A stretch of DNA of 64,000 nt from Alteromonas sp. BL110 (GTDB lineage: Bacteria > Pseudomonadota > Gammaproteobacteria > Enterobacterales > Alteromonadaceae): the NCBI RefSeq assembly GCF_003443615.1, contig NZ_CP031967.1:1302001-1366000 (forward strand), in the 5' to 3' direction. The notes beneath the pieces are model-generated. The model worked only from the letters and a program-made list of their open reading frames with translations. It was not told the DNA's origin and did no database searches. Below are positions 37,426 through 47,598 of this stretch, piece after piece. Made by a program: the position numbers and the translations under genes. Positions within the stretch are counted from its first letter, which is position 1. The number at the start of each line of letters is the position of its first letter.

Positions 37426-39336
37426 ATGACTTTCAGTATTAAACAAAAACTTATTATTTCTCTTATTGTGGCAGTACTTGCCGCAGCTATTCTTGTAGGT
37501 TCAATTAGCCAATGGATTGCCCGTGATCTCGTTAAAGAGAACATGGAAGAACTACAGCTCCCATCTTTACTGAAACAGGTTGGCAACCGCGTAGACAGAG
37601 AGGCTAGCGTGATGCTTACCGTAGCACATAGTATTGCCTCTAACCCGGATATTCTCGCTTGGTCATCATCCGGTGCCGATAGCGCTGGCGAACGGCGTCT
37701 ACTGGGCTATCTAAACAATATCGTTGGATTTAACGATTTAACGGTAGCCTCGTTCGTAGACAGAAACACCTACAAATATTGGAACCAAGATGGCTTTTTG
37801 CGTGTACTTAAAGACGATGAATTCGATGGGTGGTTTTTCGCTTACAAAAATAGTGGCGAACCCATCTCGCTGAGCTTGTACAACGAACCCGGACAGGGTT
37901 ACCGCCTGTTTGCTAATTATCAGCAAGTAAACGGCAGAGGTATGTCGGGCGTAGCTAAATCGGTAGATGAGTTATTAGGTATTATCAATGCCGTTAAAAT
38001 TGCGCAAACGGGATTTGTCTTTCTTGTAGACGGTAGCGGCACTATTATCGCTCACCCCAATACTGAGTTACTGGGCAAAGCCAAATTAGCTTCAATAAGC
38101 GATTCGAACACAGCGGGGCAACTGCTTAATCGTCAGGGATTCGCCATGGCCACCAGCGACTCAGCAGGCGATACTCAGCTATTTGCCAGTACCTATGTGG
38201 AAAAAGCGGGTTGGTATGTGGTAGCGCAAGTTCCCGAGCACGAACTCTATGCATCTTTAGATGCTGGTAGTCGCCAAATCATTATTTGGGCGTTGATAAT
38301 AGCCGGTGCTTTTGCATTTATCGGAATATGGCTGGCTGGCACCCTAACTAAACCACTTGAATCACTCGCGGATGTCTTCCAACAGCTTGGCAGAGGTCAA
38401 GGTGATCTGCGCTCTCGAATTCCTATGCCTGAACAAAAAGAAATTGCCCGCTTAGTAGAAGGGTTTAATAACTTTATCGACCACCTTCACGGCACTATCT
38501 CTCAAGTAGCTAAAACAAGCCATGCATTAAAAACATCTGCCGAAGATGTAGCACTGCAGTCGCATCAGACTGAGAATTCCACCAAAAGTCAGCGCGATCA
38601 AACCCTGCAAGCAGCGGCGGCCTTAACAGAGATGGGCAGCACGGTAAATGAAGTGGCCCAGTCAGCAACTCATGCAGCGCAAAATGCGAATTTAGCAACT
38701 ACAAATTCGGCGCACGGTCGCGAAATTACCCAGCGTGCGGTGCATGCGATAAACGGCCTGTCAGAACAAATTCAAGATGTATCACGGGTTATTCAGTCGC
38801 TAGATGAACACACCGCAGCCATTGGCGGTATTCTTGATACGATAAGAGGTATTTCGGAGCAAACTAACCTACTTGCACTAAATGCTGCAATTGAAGCAGC
38901 GCGGGCTGGGGATCACGGTCGAGGCTTCTCTGTTGTTGCCGATGAGGTACGAACTTTGGCGCAACGTGCTGCCCAAGCGACCGATGAAATTCAGGTCAAA
39001 ATTGACAAGTTCCAGCAGGATTCCAAATCGGCGGTTTCGCAAATGGAGTCAAGCCGTGCACGCACTACTGATGTAGTAACCGCTACCACTGAGATAGACA
39101 AATTGCTTCAAGATATTGCCGAAGAGATTGCTCATATCAATGACGTGAATACGCAGGTTGCCACTGCCACCGAAGAACAAGCGACTGTGGTTGAAGATAT
39201 AAATCGAAACATTAACGATATCAGCGCATCTAGTGAAGAAACCTTAAATGCAACGCAAATATTGGTGAATGTAAGTGATAAACTCGATGAGCTAGCACAA
39301 GAACTTGCGTCAGAGGTAAGCAGATTCAAACTGTAG
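37426..39336 (+). CDS. Methyl-accepting chemotaxis protein with periplasmic Cache-type sensor
   Basis: A 636-residue transmembrane chemoreceptor. Helix 1 (about residues 8-28) is followed by a large periplasmic double-Cache-like domain (about 35-285; a PAS-like fold is suggested by [17 protein letters not shown] near 200-215), helix 2 (about 285-308), HAMP (about 308-362), and a long signalling coiled coil. The conserved hairpin tip reads [20 protein letters not shown], then [15 protein letters not shown]. Methylation-type Glu/Gln pairs are present on the flanking helices; no C-terminal CheR-binding pentapeptide is visible. The ligand is unknown. The 385-base gap upstream contains a palindrome. 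Confidence 0.95.
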   Translation: MTFSIKQKLIISLIVAVLAAAILVGSISQWIARDLVKENMEELQLPSLLKQVGNRVDREASVMLTVAHSIASNPDILAWSSSGADSAGERRLLGYLNNIVGFNDLTVASFVDRNTYKYWNQDGFLRVLKDDEFDGWFFAYKNSGEPISLSLYNEPGQGYRLFANYQQVNGRGMSGVAKSVDELLGIINAVKIAQTGFVFLVDGSGTIIAHPNTELLGKAKLASISDSNTAGQLLNRQGFAMATSDSAGDTQLFASTYVEKAGWYVVAQVPEHELYASLDAGSRQIIIWALIIAGAFAFIGIWLAGTLTKPLESLADVFQQLGRGQGDLRSRIPMPEQKEIARLVEGFNNFIDHLHGTISQVAKTSHALKTSAEDVALQSHQTENSTKSQRDQTLQAAAALTEMGSTVNEVAQSATHAAQNANLATTNSAHGREITQRAVHAINGLSEQIQDVSRVIQSLDEHTAAIGGILDTIRGISEQTNLLALNAAIEAARAGDHGRGFSVVADEVRTLAQRAAQATDEIQVKIDKFQQDSKSAVSQMESSRARTTDVVTATTEIDKLLQDIAEEIAHINDVNTQVATATEEQATVVEDINRNINDISASSEETLNATQILVNVSDKLDELAQELASEVSRFKL

Positions 39337-39441
39337 CAGCTTCGTTGACTACAACCCATGTAATGCGAGCCTACGGATGGATCTGAGGGGATCGCTTTGC
39401 GCTAATCGCACTGTTTTTATTATCTAGGTGTGCGCCATCAT

Positions 39442-40029
39442 TTAGAACGTGATGGCGTATTGCACTGTTACCTGATTATCGCGGCTTGAACGCCATGGCA
39501 GTTGAAGTGACGCATCACCACTTTCCCACGACTCTCTCATAGCACCAATGGTAAGTAAGTGCTTGTCTTCGTTAAACGGAACTTCAACGTATAAGCCAGC
39601 CGTCGTGCTAGTTGGTAGTCTAATAGTATCGGCAACCGGAATACGCATTTCATGGCGAGGGCGCACTTTGTGGCTCAACCCTAAACGGTAAACTCCTCTG
39701 TCCCACCAGCTGACTACTTCAAATTCGTGGCTTTTTACGCGCTGTGATAAAACACCGTAGTCAAGAAGCCCTTTGTTGTAGTGCACTATGGCTTCAACGT
39801 TAAACGTAGGCGCTATCTTTTGGCTGAACGCTAATTGGTACTGCTTCTGTTTACAGCCTTTGAATTTAATTTTGTTTTTGGTAAGGGTTAAAGAGAAAAT
39901 ATCGTCGCTGTCTGAATATTTGTTCAGCCATTGTTGCGCCTTTTCAACCACTGAGGCATTAGCTGCATTGGCCATTAATAAACATGGGCAAATGCACATC
40001 AATAAAAGGGACTGGTGTAAACGTCGCAT
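39442..40029 (-). CDS. Exported beta-strand-rich protein, possible small outer-membrane barrel
   Basis: A 195-residue protein with a signal peptide (MRRLHQSLLLMCICPCLLMA, cleavage near ANA-SVV). The mature part shows alternating polar and hydrophobic residues in stretches of about ten, e.g. YQLAFSQKIAP and HLLTIGAMRESWE, and ends VTVQYAITF. A C-terminal Phe after an amphipathic strand is the recognition signature for outer-membrane barrels. I do not recognise the family. The gene is transcribed alone; a short hairpin lies 143 bases upstream. Confidence 0.65.
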   Translation of the reverse strand: MRRLHQSLLLMCICPCLLMANAANASVVEKAQQWLNKYSDSDDIFSLTLTKNKIKFKGCKQKQYQLAFSQKIAPTFNVEAIVHYNKGLLDYGVLSQRVKSHEFEVVSWWDRGVYRLGLSHKVRPRHEMRIPVADTIRLPTSTTAGLYVEVPFNEDKHLLTIGAMRESWESGDASLQLPWRSSRDNQVTVQYAITF

Positions 40030-40171
40030 TTTGGTTGCCTCTGAGCTTGTGGTTGGCTACAACTTATTCGAACACAATTTCAGTATAGACGGGAAAATAG
40101 CAAGTTGGGTATTAGCCATTTTACTAACAACAGCTAAAAGATAACTTAAAAAGAATTACTATTGATGATGA

Positions 40172-40191
40172 GACCGTGCGTGTTCACGGTC
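40172..40191. terminator. Small hairpin between two minus-strand genes
   Basis: GACCGTG (40172-40178) pairs with CACGGTC (40185-40191) around a six-base loop, about 40 bases past the stop of the upstream gene on the minus strand. There is no T-run, so function as a terminator is uncertain. Confidence 0.4.
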
Positions 40192-40229
40192 GTGTATAAG
40201 ATAAAATAAATGTAACGGCCAAATTCCGC

Positions 40230-41153
40230 TTATTTTGGTGTTACCTGAGCACTAGACAATGACGCTTTGCGCCCTTCAGTTGCTTCCTCACTAAACCAAT
40301 AGGTGCCATTGTTATCCACACAAACACCTTCAACTTGTTTAAATTGCTCTAACTGCCATACGTCAAGAAGCTTGTAGTCTTGCGAGATTTGCGCAATAAA
40401 CGTAGCAAAGTTGCCAAAGGGATCTGATTTATACCCTGTGATAACAAATTTGCCTTGATGGCGGTCGAAGTCAACGCCGGTTACCACACCAGGCAAGCCA
40501 TCAATCGATGCAAAAGGGCTGATAGTTTGCTCGATTTCCCCTTCGTTAACCTTGTAAACATGAGTAATGCCCGTTCTCCAGCTTTTTGAAAACAGAAGCA
40601 GTTCATTCCCGTATTTGACCATCGCTTCGGAATCAAAATCGTGTGCGTAAGGAATGTTGCTTGAAGCATTATTTCCTGCATATTTTAGCGTGAAGGTAGT
40701 TATATCGTTTGTGTTACGGCGACTCACTTTGTGAACTTCAACCTTCTCTCTTTTTCCCTTATTGTTTCCAACATCTGCAATATAAAAAGACGTGCTGTCA
40801 GCGGTTATTGCTTCCCAGTCCCTATTGGTAAGAGGTAAGCGCGTACGCTCAGTTATGTCACCTTGGTAATTAATACGGTAAATTACTGGTGCATTGCCTG
40901 AGTCATTGAGCGAATACATACCTTCAACTTCGCAAAACAAACCCGATGTTTCCGAAAGCTCTTCAGGCAATTCAACAACACTCTTAACGTCAAACGAAGC
41001 AACCGTCGTAGGATATTGATACGCGCACGCTGATGCTAAAAAAAACGCTAACGATACAAGTGCAGATTTAGAAAAAGAGTTCAAAGAAGTCGCTCCGAAA
41101 AGGCCAGTAATCTTTTGCCATAATAACAAAGGTTTTAAACATCGAATATGCAA
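40230..41153 (-). CDS. Predicted lipoprotein with beta-propeller-like domain
   Basis: A 307-residue protein whose hydrophobic N-terminal segment (about 31-44) ends in a lipobox-like ASAC (LAFFLASACAYQ), suggesting a lipoprotein; the long basic lead-in means a later start is possible. The rest has repeated blade-like motifs (LNDSGNAPVIYRINYQGDI, YIADVGNNKGKREKVEVH, LLLFSKSWRTGITHVYKV, GVCVDNNGTYWFSEE) resembling SdiA-regulated or esterase-like propellers. The exact family is not established. Divergent from a CPA1 antiporter gene, 144 bases away. Confidence 0.65.
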   Translation of the reverse strand: MHIRCLKPLLLWQKITGLFGATSLNSFSKSALVSLAFFLASACAYQYPTTVASFDVKSVVELPEELSETSGLFCEVEGMYSLNDSGNAPVIYRINYQGDITERTRLPLTNRDWEAITADSTSFYIADVGNNKGKREKVEVHKVSRRNTNDITTFTLKYAGNNASSNIPYAHDFDSEAMVKYGNELLLFSKSWRTGITHVYKVNEGEIEQTISPFASIDGLPGVVTGVDFDRHQGKFVITGYKSDPFGNFATFIAQISQDYKLLDVWQLEQFKQVEGVCVDNNGTYWFSEEATEGRKASLSSAQVTPK

Positions 41154-41297
41154 TTAGCGCGCTAAAAATGGTCTATTGGTCTAAACTTCAAGCCCAAGCG
41201 TATATCGCTATAAGCTAATGCTTGGCCTAAAGTCTCTATATGACAAATATTTAGGCTGATATAGGATGGATAAATAACAACGCGATAAGGATTCACT

Positions 41298-43106
41298 TTG
41301 TCAGACCCGCTTCTCTCACTCGTTGCAGTAGGACTGCTGTCAATAACATGCCAATACTTAGCTTATAAGGTACGGCTTCCTGCAATTTTGCCACTCTTAA
41401 TAGTCGGTATTGTTGTCGGCCCGGTATTCGGTGTGCTTAATGCGGACGACTTATTCGGCGAATTACTGTTTCCCGTGGTATCTCTTTCTGTTGCCATTAT
41501 CCTGTTCGAAGGTTCACTGACGCTGAAATTTAGCGATATTGCGGGTCATGGCAATATGGTTAGAAATCTGTGCTCTATCGGTGTATTAGTCACCTGGGTG
41601 GTCGCGGCAACAGCCGCTCACTATAGCTTAGACCTTTCATGGCAGCTGTCTTTTTTGTTCGGTGCTATTGTTACTGTAACTGGACCAACTGTTATTGTTC
41701 CTATGCTAAGGACTGTGCGACCTAAAACCAACCTAGCCAATATCTTACGCTGGGAAGGAATTGTTATTGACCCTATTGGCGCCTTGTTAGCGGTATTGGT
41801 ATTCGAATTTATCGTAGCATCGCAAGAAACAGCCATCACACACACGCTCATTGCTTTTGGAAAAACTGTTGGTATTGGCTCTGTACTGGGGCTCGCCTCA
41901 GGCTATTTACTGGGCCTATCCATTCGCAAGGAATGGATCCCCCACTATCTGCTTAACACGGCTGTGCTAACCGTTATTTTAGGTGTATTTGCTGCATCGA
42001 ACTACGTAGCGCATGAATCGGGCCTTCTGGCCGTGACCATCTCTGGCATGGTATTGGCCAATATGAAAGATGTCGATGTAGAAGACATTCTCGAATTTAA
42101 AGAAACCTTAAGCGTTTTACTTATTTCAGGCTTATTTATACTTCTTGCCACGCGTTTGAACTTACAGTCTGTCGTAGATGTAGGTTGGGGCTCGATTGTT
42201 GTTCTAGCCGCGATTATGTTTGTAGCACGGCCCCTGTCAGTATTAGCATCATCTATTGGTACTGGACTTAAGCTTAATGAATTAGCGTTGCTAAGTTGGA
42301 TTGCACCGCGTGGTATCGTTGCTGCAGCGGTCTCTGCACTATTCTCTCTGAAGCTTGAAGAAATCGGCTATGAAGGAGCGGGCATTATAGTGCCTATCGT
42401 CTTTATGGTGATTATCGCAACAGTTGTAGTGCAAAGCCTTACCTCTCGCAGTGTTGCATCTCTTCTTAAGGTTAGAGCGCCTGCACCTACTGGCTACCTT
42501 ATTTTTGGGGGGAGCAGATTTAACCGTGCGCTTGCGAGTGAGATGTTGAATCAAAAATTGGAGGTGACTATTGCAGATACCAACTGGGATGCTATTAGAG
42601 AGGCGCGCATGATGGATATTCCGGTATATTTCGGAAATCCTATGTCAGATCATGCAGCGCGAAACCTCGATTTAAACACCTTTGGTACCGTGCTAATTAT
42701 GTCGCCCTACAAACAATTAAACCCGCTTATTGCTTATCACTTTGAATACACTATGGGTAAAGACAAAGTGTGGGCACTGACTAATAATGAACAGTCTACG
42801 CGTCCTAGTCACCAAGTTAGCGAGCAGTATGCTAAAAAGCTTACGTTATTTGATGAAGGTGTTACCTATGGCTATTTAGCATCAGCCATTGCCCGTGAAT
42901 CTGCAGTTAAAACGACTCGGCTTTCAGAAGAGTTTACCTTTGAGCAGTATACGAAGCAGTATGGTGAACGGGCTACGCCGCTTATTGCCATTAACGCCGA
43001 AGGTAAAAGCTACACCTTTATTAACGGAAACAGTATTAAGCCTAAAGCTGGCTGGCGTATTATCAGCTTGATTGAGCCTGAGCCTGAGCACAAAGTAGAA
43101 GAGTAA
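41298..43106 (+). CDS. CPA1-type Na+(K+)/H+ antiporter with C-terminal TrkA-N domain
   Basis: A 602-residue antiporter. The first 390 residues contain about 12 membrane helices with family segments LPAILPLLIVGIVVGP, VVSLSVAIILFEGSLTL, VTVTGPTVIVPMLRT and the ion-site-like EGIVIDPIGALLA. The C-terminal 200 residues form a Rossmann-like TrkA-N domain (GYLIFGGSRFNRALASEML, about 395-520), which in related proteins senses nucleotides. The start is TTG (41298), with AAGG eight bases upstream and MSDPLLSLVAVGLL as N-terminus; no nearby ATG serves. A strong hairpin follows the gene. Confidence 0.9.
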   Translation: MSDPLLSLVAVGLLSITCQYLAYKVRLPAILPLLIVGIVVGPVFGVLNADDLFGELLFPVVSLSVAIILFEGSLTLKFSDIAGHGNMVRNLCSIGVLVTWVVAATAAHYSLDLSWQLSFLFGAIVTVTGPTVIVPMLRTVRPKTNLANILRWEGIVIDPIGALLAVLVFEFIVASQETAITHTLIAFGKTVGIGSVLGLASGYLLGLSIRKEWIPHYLLNTAVLTVILGVFAASNYVAHESGLLAVTISGMVLANMKDVDVEDILEFKETLSVLLISGLFILLATRLNLQSVVDVGWGSIVVLAAIMFVARPLSVLASSIGTGLKLNELALLSWIAPRGIVAAAVSALFSLKLEEIGYEGAGIIVPIVFMVIIATVVVQSLTSRSVASLLKVRAPAPTGYLIFGGSRFNRALASEMLNQKLEVTIADTNWDAIREARMMDIPVYFGNPMSDHAARNLDLNTFGTVLIMSPYKQLNPLIAYHFEYTMGKDKVWALTNNEQSTRPSHQVSEQYAKKLTLFDEGVTYGYLASAIARESAVKTTRLSEEFTFEQYTKQYGERATPLIAINAEGKSYTFINGNSIKPKAGWRIISLIEPEPEHKVEE

Positions 43107-43116
43107 AAGTAAGAAA

Positions 43117-43140
43117 ACCTCCTGCCTCTCGGCAGGAGGT
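43117..43140. terminator. Hairpin terminator after antiporter
   Basis: ACCTCCTGCC-TCTC-GGCAGGAGGT, a perfect ten-pair stem with a four-base loop, starting 10 bases past the stop. The tail is CT-rich, not a pure T-run. Confidence 0.75.
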
Positions 43141-43378
43141 CTCTCCCTGGAGAACACGTAACACAGTGCCCTTTTTTAAAGGTGCATATTTATTTGGATT
43201 TTACTGTCGCTACGCTGTCGTAGCCTTTATAGCAAGGAGTAGACCATATTAGTAAAAATCATATTTTACAAAAACTTACACTAATTTACATGCTCTAGCT
43301 TTACAATCACATCATAGAAAACCCCATTTAAGTGCACAGACGCACTATTTAGGGGCTCAATTTTTAACCATAAAACAA

Positions 43379-44689
43379 TTAGTTAACGTATTTTCGTATG
43401 CACTGAACAGTAGCCTCAAGTGCTCCGCTATTTTCTTCAAGTACTTTACGACCTGCTTGGCCCGCCTTTTTTCGCTCATTGGGGTTATGGAGCCACCTAT
43501 CAACAATCGTCGACATTGCTTCTCCACTTTCCACTTTTAGCAGCGCGCCACATTCTTCTAAGTAACTGCAGATCACCGGATTATTATACGTGTGAGGGCC
43601 CATTATTATCGGAATAGAAAAGCTTGCAGGCTCTAGGGCATTGTGCCCCCCTCTATCAGCTATGGAGCCACCAACGAAGGCGAAAGAAGCTACCGCATAG
43701 GCATCATTTAACTTACCCATCTCATCGAGTAAAACCACATTGGTATTTTGAGGTACGGACTGCACCTGAGAACTTCGTACAAAGGGTAGCGATTTAGCTT
43801 CAATAAGCTTAGCTACTGCATCAAAACGCTCGGGATGACGAGGAACAATAATTACTTTCAATGAAGGGCTTTTTTGCCACAACTGTTTTGCCGCTTTAAG
43901 TACTGCTTCTTCTTCAAGGTCATGGGTACTCCCCGCTACAAGTATGGGGTAATCCGCTTGACTCAAACTTAAAAACGGCTGGCCGGGTGCTGTAGCAGAT
44001 GCCACCTGATCGAATTTGATGTTATTAGTAAGCGTTAGTTTTTCTTCAGGCACACCAAGCCATGCATAATTTTTGTAATCGCGCTGTCCTTGTGCACAAA
44101 TATGGTAAAGCTTAGCAAGCATAGGGTTAAACAACTTACCAATCTTTTTATAACGCCTGGAAGACCTATCTGTCATACGGGCGTTAACGACCATTACAGG
44201 GATGTCTCGTTTCCAGCATGCATGGATAAGGTTAGGCCATAGCTCTACCTCAGTAATTAGCACAGCTTTGGGCTGAATTCTTTTTAGCATTCCTGCCATA
44301 GCCATGTGCAGATCGTAAGGTAAATAAAAGTGATGCACACTGTCACCGAAGATCGCGCGAACACGTGCAGAACCTGTAGGCGTAGTGGTGGTCACAGTAA
44401 TTTGACAATCGGGCTCGTCCGTCATGATACGCTTAATCAAACATGAAGCCGCTACCACCTCTCCCACTGAAACGCAGTGAAATAAGTATCCATCTTTTTT
44501 AGGGGCATGTGCGACGAACCCAAAACGTTCAAACCTTCTTCGGTTATAGTCTTTGTTTCTCGTGGAACCTCTTAACATTAACTGTAAAAAGGCGAAGGGA
44601 ATAATGAACACTAATACCAGCGAGTACCCCCATCGGCATATATCTTCGATAAGTGTGGGTTTGTAGCCGTTACGCTCGGCAGCAAACAT
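43379..44689 (-). CDS. waaA: 3-deoxy-D-manno-octulosonic acid (Kdo) transferase
   Basis: A 436-residue GT30 enzyme that adds Kdo to the lipid A precursor at the cytoplasmic face of the inner membrane. A membrane anchor (about residues 20-42) is followed by RRRFERFGF and the CVSVGEVVAAS segment with the catalytic Glu. ITEVELWPNLIHACWKRDIP, VNARMTDRSSRRYKK, VAGSTHDLEE and GHNALEPASFSIPIIMGPHT complete the typical GT-B fold. AAGGA six bases upstream fixes the ATG at 44689. Divergent from the two glycosyltransferases, an LPS-core neighbourhood. Confidence 0.96.
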   Translation of the reverse strand: MFAAERNGYKPTLIEDICRWGYSLVLVFIIPFAFLQLMLRGSTRNKDYNRRRFERFGFVAHAPKKDGYLFHCVSVGEVVAASCLIKRIMTDEPDCQITVTTTTPTGSARVRAIFGDSVHHFYLPYDLHMAMAGMLKRIQPKAVLITEVELWPNLIHACWKRDIPVMVVNARMTDRSSRRYKKIGKLFNPMLAKLYHICAQGQRDYKNYAWLGVPEEKLTLTNNIKFDQVASATAPGQPFLSLSQADYPILVAGSTHDLEEEAVLKAAKQLWQKSPSLKVIIVPRHPERFDAVAKLIEAKSLPFVRSSQVQSVPQNTNVVLLDEMGKLNDAYAVASFAFVGGSIADRGGHNALEPASFSIPIIMGPHTYNNPVICSYLEECGALLKVESGEAMSTIVDRWLHNPNERKKAGQAGRKVLEENSGALEATVQCIRKYVN

Positions 44690-44818
44690 AAATTGTCCTT
44701 AATGGTAAACATAAACGCATACATAGCCGTTAATGGAGTGTGCGTCATTAAAGTGTCGTCAAACTGTGTTGGTATAGCTAATTAGTTAGCTCCACATGAA
44801 TTTTGAAAGCCTATTCTA

Positions 44819-45892
44819 ATGCCTAAAGACGTACAACAAATTCTTTTTATCAGGCTTAGCGCCATTGGCGATATTGTAATGGCTTCTGGCTTACCGTCTA
44901 GCATAAAACAAAGTTATTCCCATAACGGTAAAGCCGTTGAATTAACCTGGCTAGTAGAAGCCCCCTATGAGGCGTTAGTTAGCAATCACCCTTATGTCGA
45001 CCACGTTATTACGTGGCCCAAAAGCGAATGGCGAGCTCTATTAAAGGCTAGAAAATACTGGGCGCTTTTTAATGCTATCAAAGCGTTTAGAAAACAGCTT
45101 CGAGAAAAGAATTTCACAGTGGCTATAGAAGGACAAGGCCTGTTGAAAAGCGCCTTTTTCGCTTACCTCAGCGGGGCCTCGCAACGTATAGGTTTTAAAA
45201 GCAAAGAAAATAGCCAAAGATTACTCACTCTCGCGCTAAATAAGCCATCATCACAACAGATTAGCAGCGAATATCGACACCTCGCGAAAACGCTACATTC
45301 ACTTTGCAGCGCTGAAGACCATGACAGCATGAGTTACGAAATGTGTATTAGATCTAGTAATGTTGCGATGCAGTCAGCGATATCGAAAACTAGTCACTTA
45401 GGCTTAACACAACCCTTTATAGTCATCGCGCCTTTTACCACTCGCCCTCAAAAGCATTGGCCTTCTAAGCACTGGCAAACTTTAATTCGCAAGATACGCA
45501 AACACTCTAATTTACCTATAGCCATTTTAGGAGGCCCTAGGGATGCAGCACAAGCCGAAGCCTTAACCTTTGAGTGTAAAGGGGTAATTTCGCTGGCAGG
45601 AAAAATTAGCTTAGAGGAGTCAGTGAGCGTGCTATCGCTTTGCTATGCATTTGTTGGTGTAGATACGGGTCTTACCCATTTAGCAACAAGCTATAAAAAA
45701 CCTACTGTTGCCATTTTTGGTTCAACGAGACCCTACACCGTAACCGACAATGCATATACCCATGTACTGTTTGAAGACATGGCGTGCGCTCCCTGTAAGC
45801 GAAAACCTACGTGTGATGGACACTTTGACTGTATGACGCTCGTTACTCCTGAACAAGTCTTTAATCAGCTTAAAGCATATATAAGTCACTAG
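44819..45892 (+). CDS. Glycosyltransferase family 9 (heptosyltransferase-like)
   Basis: A 357-residue GT9 enzyme resembling LPS heptosyltransferases WaaC/WaaF/WaaQ. Seen: ILFIRLSAIGDIVMASGLP at the N-terminus, IEGQGLLKSAFFAYLSGASQ, IAPFTTRPQKHWPSKHW, and the sugar-nucleotide region GVDTGLTHLATSYKKPTVAI. A Cys-rich segment near the end (MACAPCKRKPTCDGHFDC) is typical of this family. Donor and acceptor cannot be assigned, but proximity to waaA suggests inner-core assembly. The following glycosyltransferase begins two bases after its stop, so they form an operon. Confidence 0.9.
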   Translation: MPKDVQQILFIRLSAIGDIVMASGLPSSIKQSYSHNGKAVELTWLVEAPYEALVSNHPYVDHVITWPKSEWRALLKARKYWALFNAIKAFRKQLREKNFTVAIEGQGLLKSAFFAYLSGASQRIGFKSKENSQRLLTLALNKPSSQQISSEYRHLAKTLHSLCSAEDHDSMSYEMCIRSSNVAMQSAISKTSHLGLTQPFIVIAPFTTRPQKHWPSKHWQTLIRKIRKHSNLPIAILGGPRDAAQAEALTFECKGVISLAGKISLEESVSVLSLCYAFVGVDTGLTHLATSYKKPTVAIFGSTRPYTVTDNAYTHVLFEDMACAPCKRKPTCDGHFDCMTLVTPEQVFNQLKAYISH

Positions 45893-45893
45893 T

Positions 45894-47000
45894 ATGGGCA
45901 ATAAGCATTCTTCCAACATTAACGTGTTGCATATCGAATTGGGTAGGCATTTATACGGTGGTGCGAAGCAAGTAACTTATCTTATAGATGCGCTAGATAA
46001 AGACAGTAGGTTTACTCAACATCTTGTTTGTGCCGCTAATAGCGAAATCAGTAATTACAATTTTGACCGCTGTAAAACTTTTTCTATTGGCTACAAAGGC
46101 GATGCCGACCTAATAGGCTTTAAGCGTTTGCTTGATGTTGTAAAGCGTATTAAGCCCGGCGTAATTCACGTACATAGTCGACGTGGCGCTGATGTCTGGG
46201 GCGCACTGGCAGCAAAATTCACTGGAATACCGGCAATATGTACCCGCCGTGTAGACAATACTGAAAGTAAATTCGCTCGCTTTAAATATCGAGAGTACCA
46301 AGCTGTAATAAGCATATCGGAGGGTGTACGAAAAATTGTCTCAAAGCATTGCGAAAAAGTAAAATACCAAGAAGTTATTCACTCTGCCGTCGACCAGGAA
46401 GAATACGCACAGCCGGCTAACCAGCAGTGGTTAAAGAATAAGTATAATATTCCACAGCACCATTTCGTTATCGCTAATTTTGCACAATATATCCCCCGAA
46501 AAGGGCAAGCTGATTTAATACTCGCTATGCGTGAACTAACAGCGCAATTTAATAACTTAACGTGCCTGCTTTTTGGTAAGGGCTCTCAAGAAGAACACTA
46601 TAAGTCGTTAATCGACAGGTATAATCTGCACAGTAATGTAAAGCTGTGTGGGTTTACTAATGAAGTCGCTAGCATTTTGCCTAATATAGACGCGCTGGTT
46701 CACCCCGCTTACGCCGAAGGCCTTGGCGTTATACTTCTTCAAGCAGGGATAAGCAAATGTGCTGTTGTATCAACCCCCGTTGGCGGAATACCGGAAATTG
46801 TAAAACATCAGGAAACGGGTTTAATGGTTGAGCCTGGGGATGTTAGCAGTATTGTGGAAGCAGTAACTTTATTACTCACGAAACCTGATAAAAATAAAGC
46901 ATTAGCTAGCGCACTTCACAAGCATGTGAAAACGCACTTCAGTATAGAGAATATGGCAAAAGAGTACACAGTACTTTATAACCAAATTACTAATGCGTGA
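45894..47000 (+). CDS. Glycosyltransferase family 4
   Basis: A 368-residue GT-B glycosyltransferase. The acceptor half begins VLHIELGRHLYGGAKQVTYL with the glycine-rich motif of GT4 enzymes. The donor half has FAQYIPRKGQADLILAMREL, LLFGKGSQEEHYK and the signature AYAEGLGVILLQAGISKCAV with the E-x7-E-type acidic pattern, then STPVGGIPEIVKH. It is coupled to the GT9 gene, so LPS or cell-surface polysaccharide synthesis is likely; the sugar is unknown. It converges on the S10 operon across a terminator. Confidence 0.9.
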   Translation: MGNKHSSNINVLHIELGRHLYGGAKQVTYLIDALDKDSRFTQHLVCAANSEISNYNFDRCKTFSIGYKGDADLIGFKRLLDVVKRIKPGVIHVHSRRGADVWGALAAKFTGIPAICTRRVDNTESKFARFKYREYQAVISISEGVRKIVSKHCEKVKYQEVIHSAVDQEEYAQPANQQWLKNKYNIPQHHFVIANFAQYIPRKGQADLILAMRELTAQFNNLTCLLFGKGSQEEHYKSLIDRYNLHSNVKLCGFTNEVASILPNIDALVHPAYAEGLGVILLQAGISKCAVVSTPVGGIPEIVKHQETGLMVEPGDVSSIVEAVTLLLTKPDKNKALASALHKHVKTHFSIENMAKEYTVLYNQITNA

Positions 47001-47098
47001 GTGACATGAAGCATGACTATTTATTGAATATAAATTAGGCACTATTGTATCGATAAAACCGCGTCTTTTTCCTGTGTGTTTTAGCGGTCAAGAAAAAC

Positions 47099-47126
47099 AA
47101 AAAAGCCGCTCGAAAGCGGCTTTTTT
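47099..47126. terminator. Strong bidirectional terminator, S10 operon and glycosyltransferase operon
   Basis: AAAAAAGCCGCT-CGAA-AGCGGCTTTTTT: a perfect 12-pair stem with tetraloop and T-runs on both strands, placed between the convergent GT4 gene and rpsQ. Confidence 0.95.
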
Positions 47127-47149
47127 AAGACTTTGAAAAAAGTTAGCGA

Positions 47150-47407
47150 TTAAACGCCAGCTTTCTCAACAACGTCAACTAGCATCCAAGATTTGTTCTT
47201 AGATAGCGGGCGACATTCACGTACTGTTACTACGTCACCTTGGTTGCACACGTTGTTTTCGTCGTGGGCGTGAAGCTTAGTAGAGCGCTTGATGAACTTC
47301 CCGTAGATTGGGTGCTTAACAAAACGTTCAACTACAACAGTGATGGTTTTATCCATCTTGTTGCTAACCACACGACCTTGTACTGTACGAATTTTTTGCT
47401 CAGTCAT
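47150..47407 (-). CDS. rpsQ: 30S ribosomal protein S17
   Basis: The primary 16S-binding protein S17, 85 residues. The N-terminal core [20 protein letters not shown] and [20 protein letters not shown] are family sequence. It is the last gene of the S10 operon, its ATG sharing one base with the end of rpmC. A terminator follows about 24 bases later, so the spc operon does not continue from here. Confidence 0.98.
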   Translation of the reverse strand: MTEQKIRTVQGRVVSNKMDKTITVVVERFVKHPIYGKFIKRSTKLHAHDENNVCNQGDVVTVRECRPLSKNKSWMLVDVVEKAGV

Positions 47408-47598
47408 TACGCATCAGCCTTTTGAGTCAGAATGGTTTTAACACGCGCGATGTTACGACGTACTTTTCTCAACTGATCAGTTTTTTCAAGCTGACCTGTT
47501 GTGTGCTGCATGCGTAGGTTGAACTGTTCGCGTAGCAGGTTAATCAACTCTGCGTTCAGCTCTTCTACGCTTTTGTCTTTCAGTTCAGTCGCTTTCAT
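47407..47598 (-). CDS. rpmC: 50S ribosomal protein L29
   Basis: A 63-residue two-helix hairpin protein next to the exit tunnel, where it contributes to chaperone and SRP docking. [20 protein letters not shown] and [20 protein letters not shown] are typical. One-base overlaps on both sides (rplP upstream, rpsQ downstream) indicate coupled translation. Confidence 0.98.
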   Translation of the reverse strand: MKATELKDKSVEELNAELINLLREQFNLRMQHTTGQLEKTDQLRKVRRNIARVKTILTQKADA

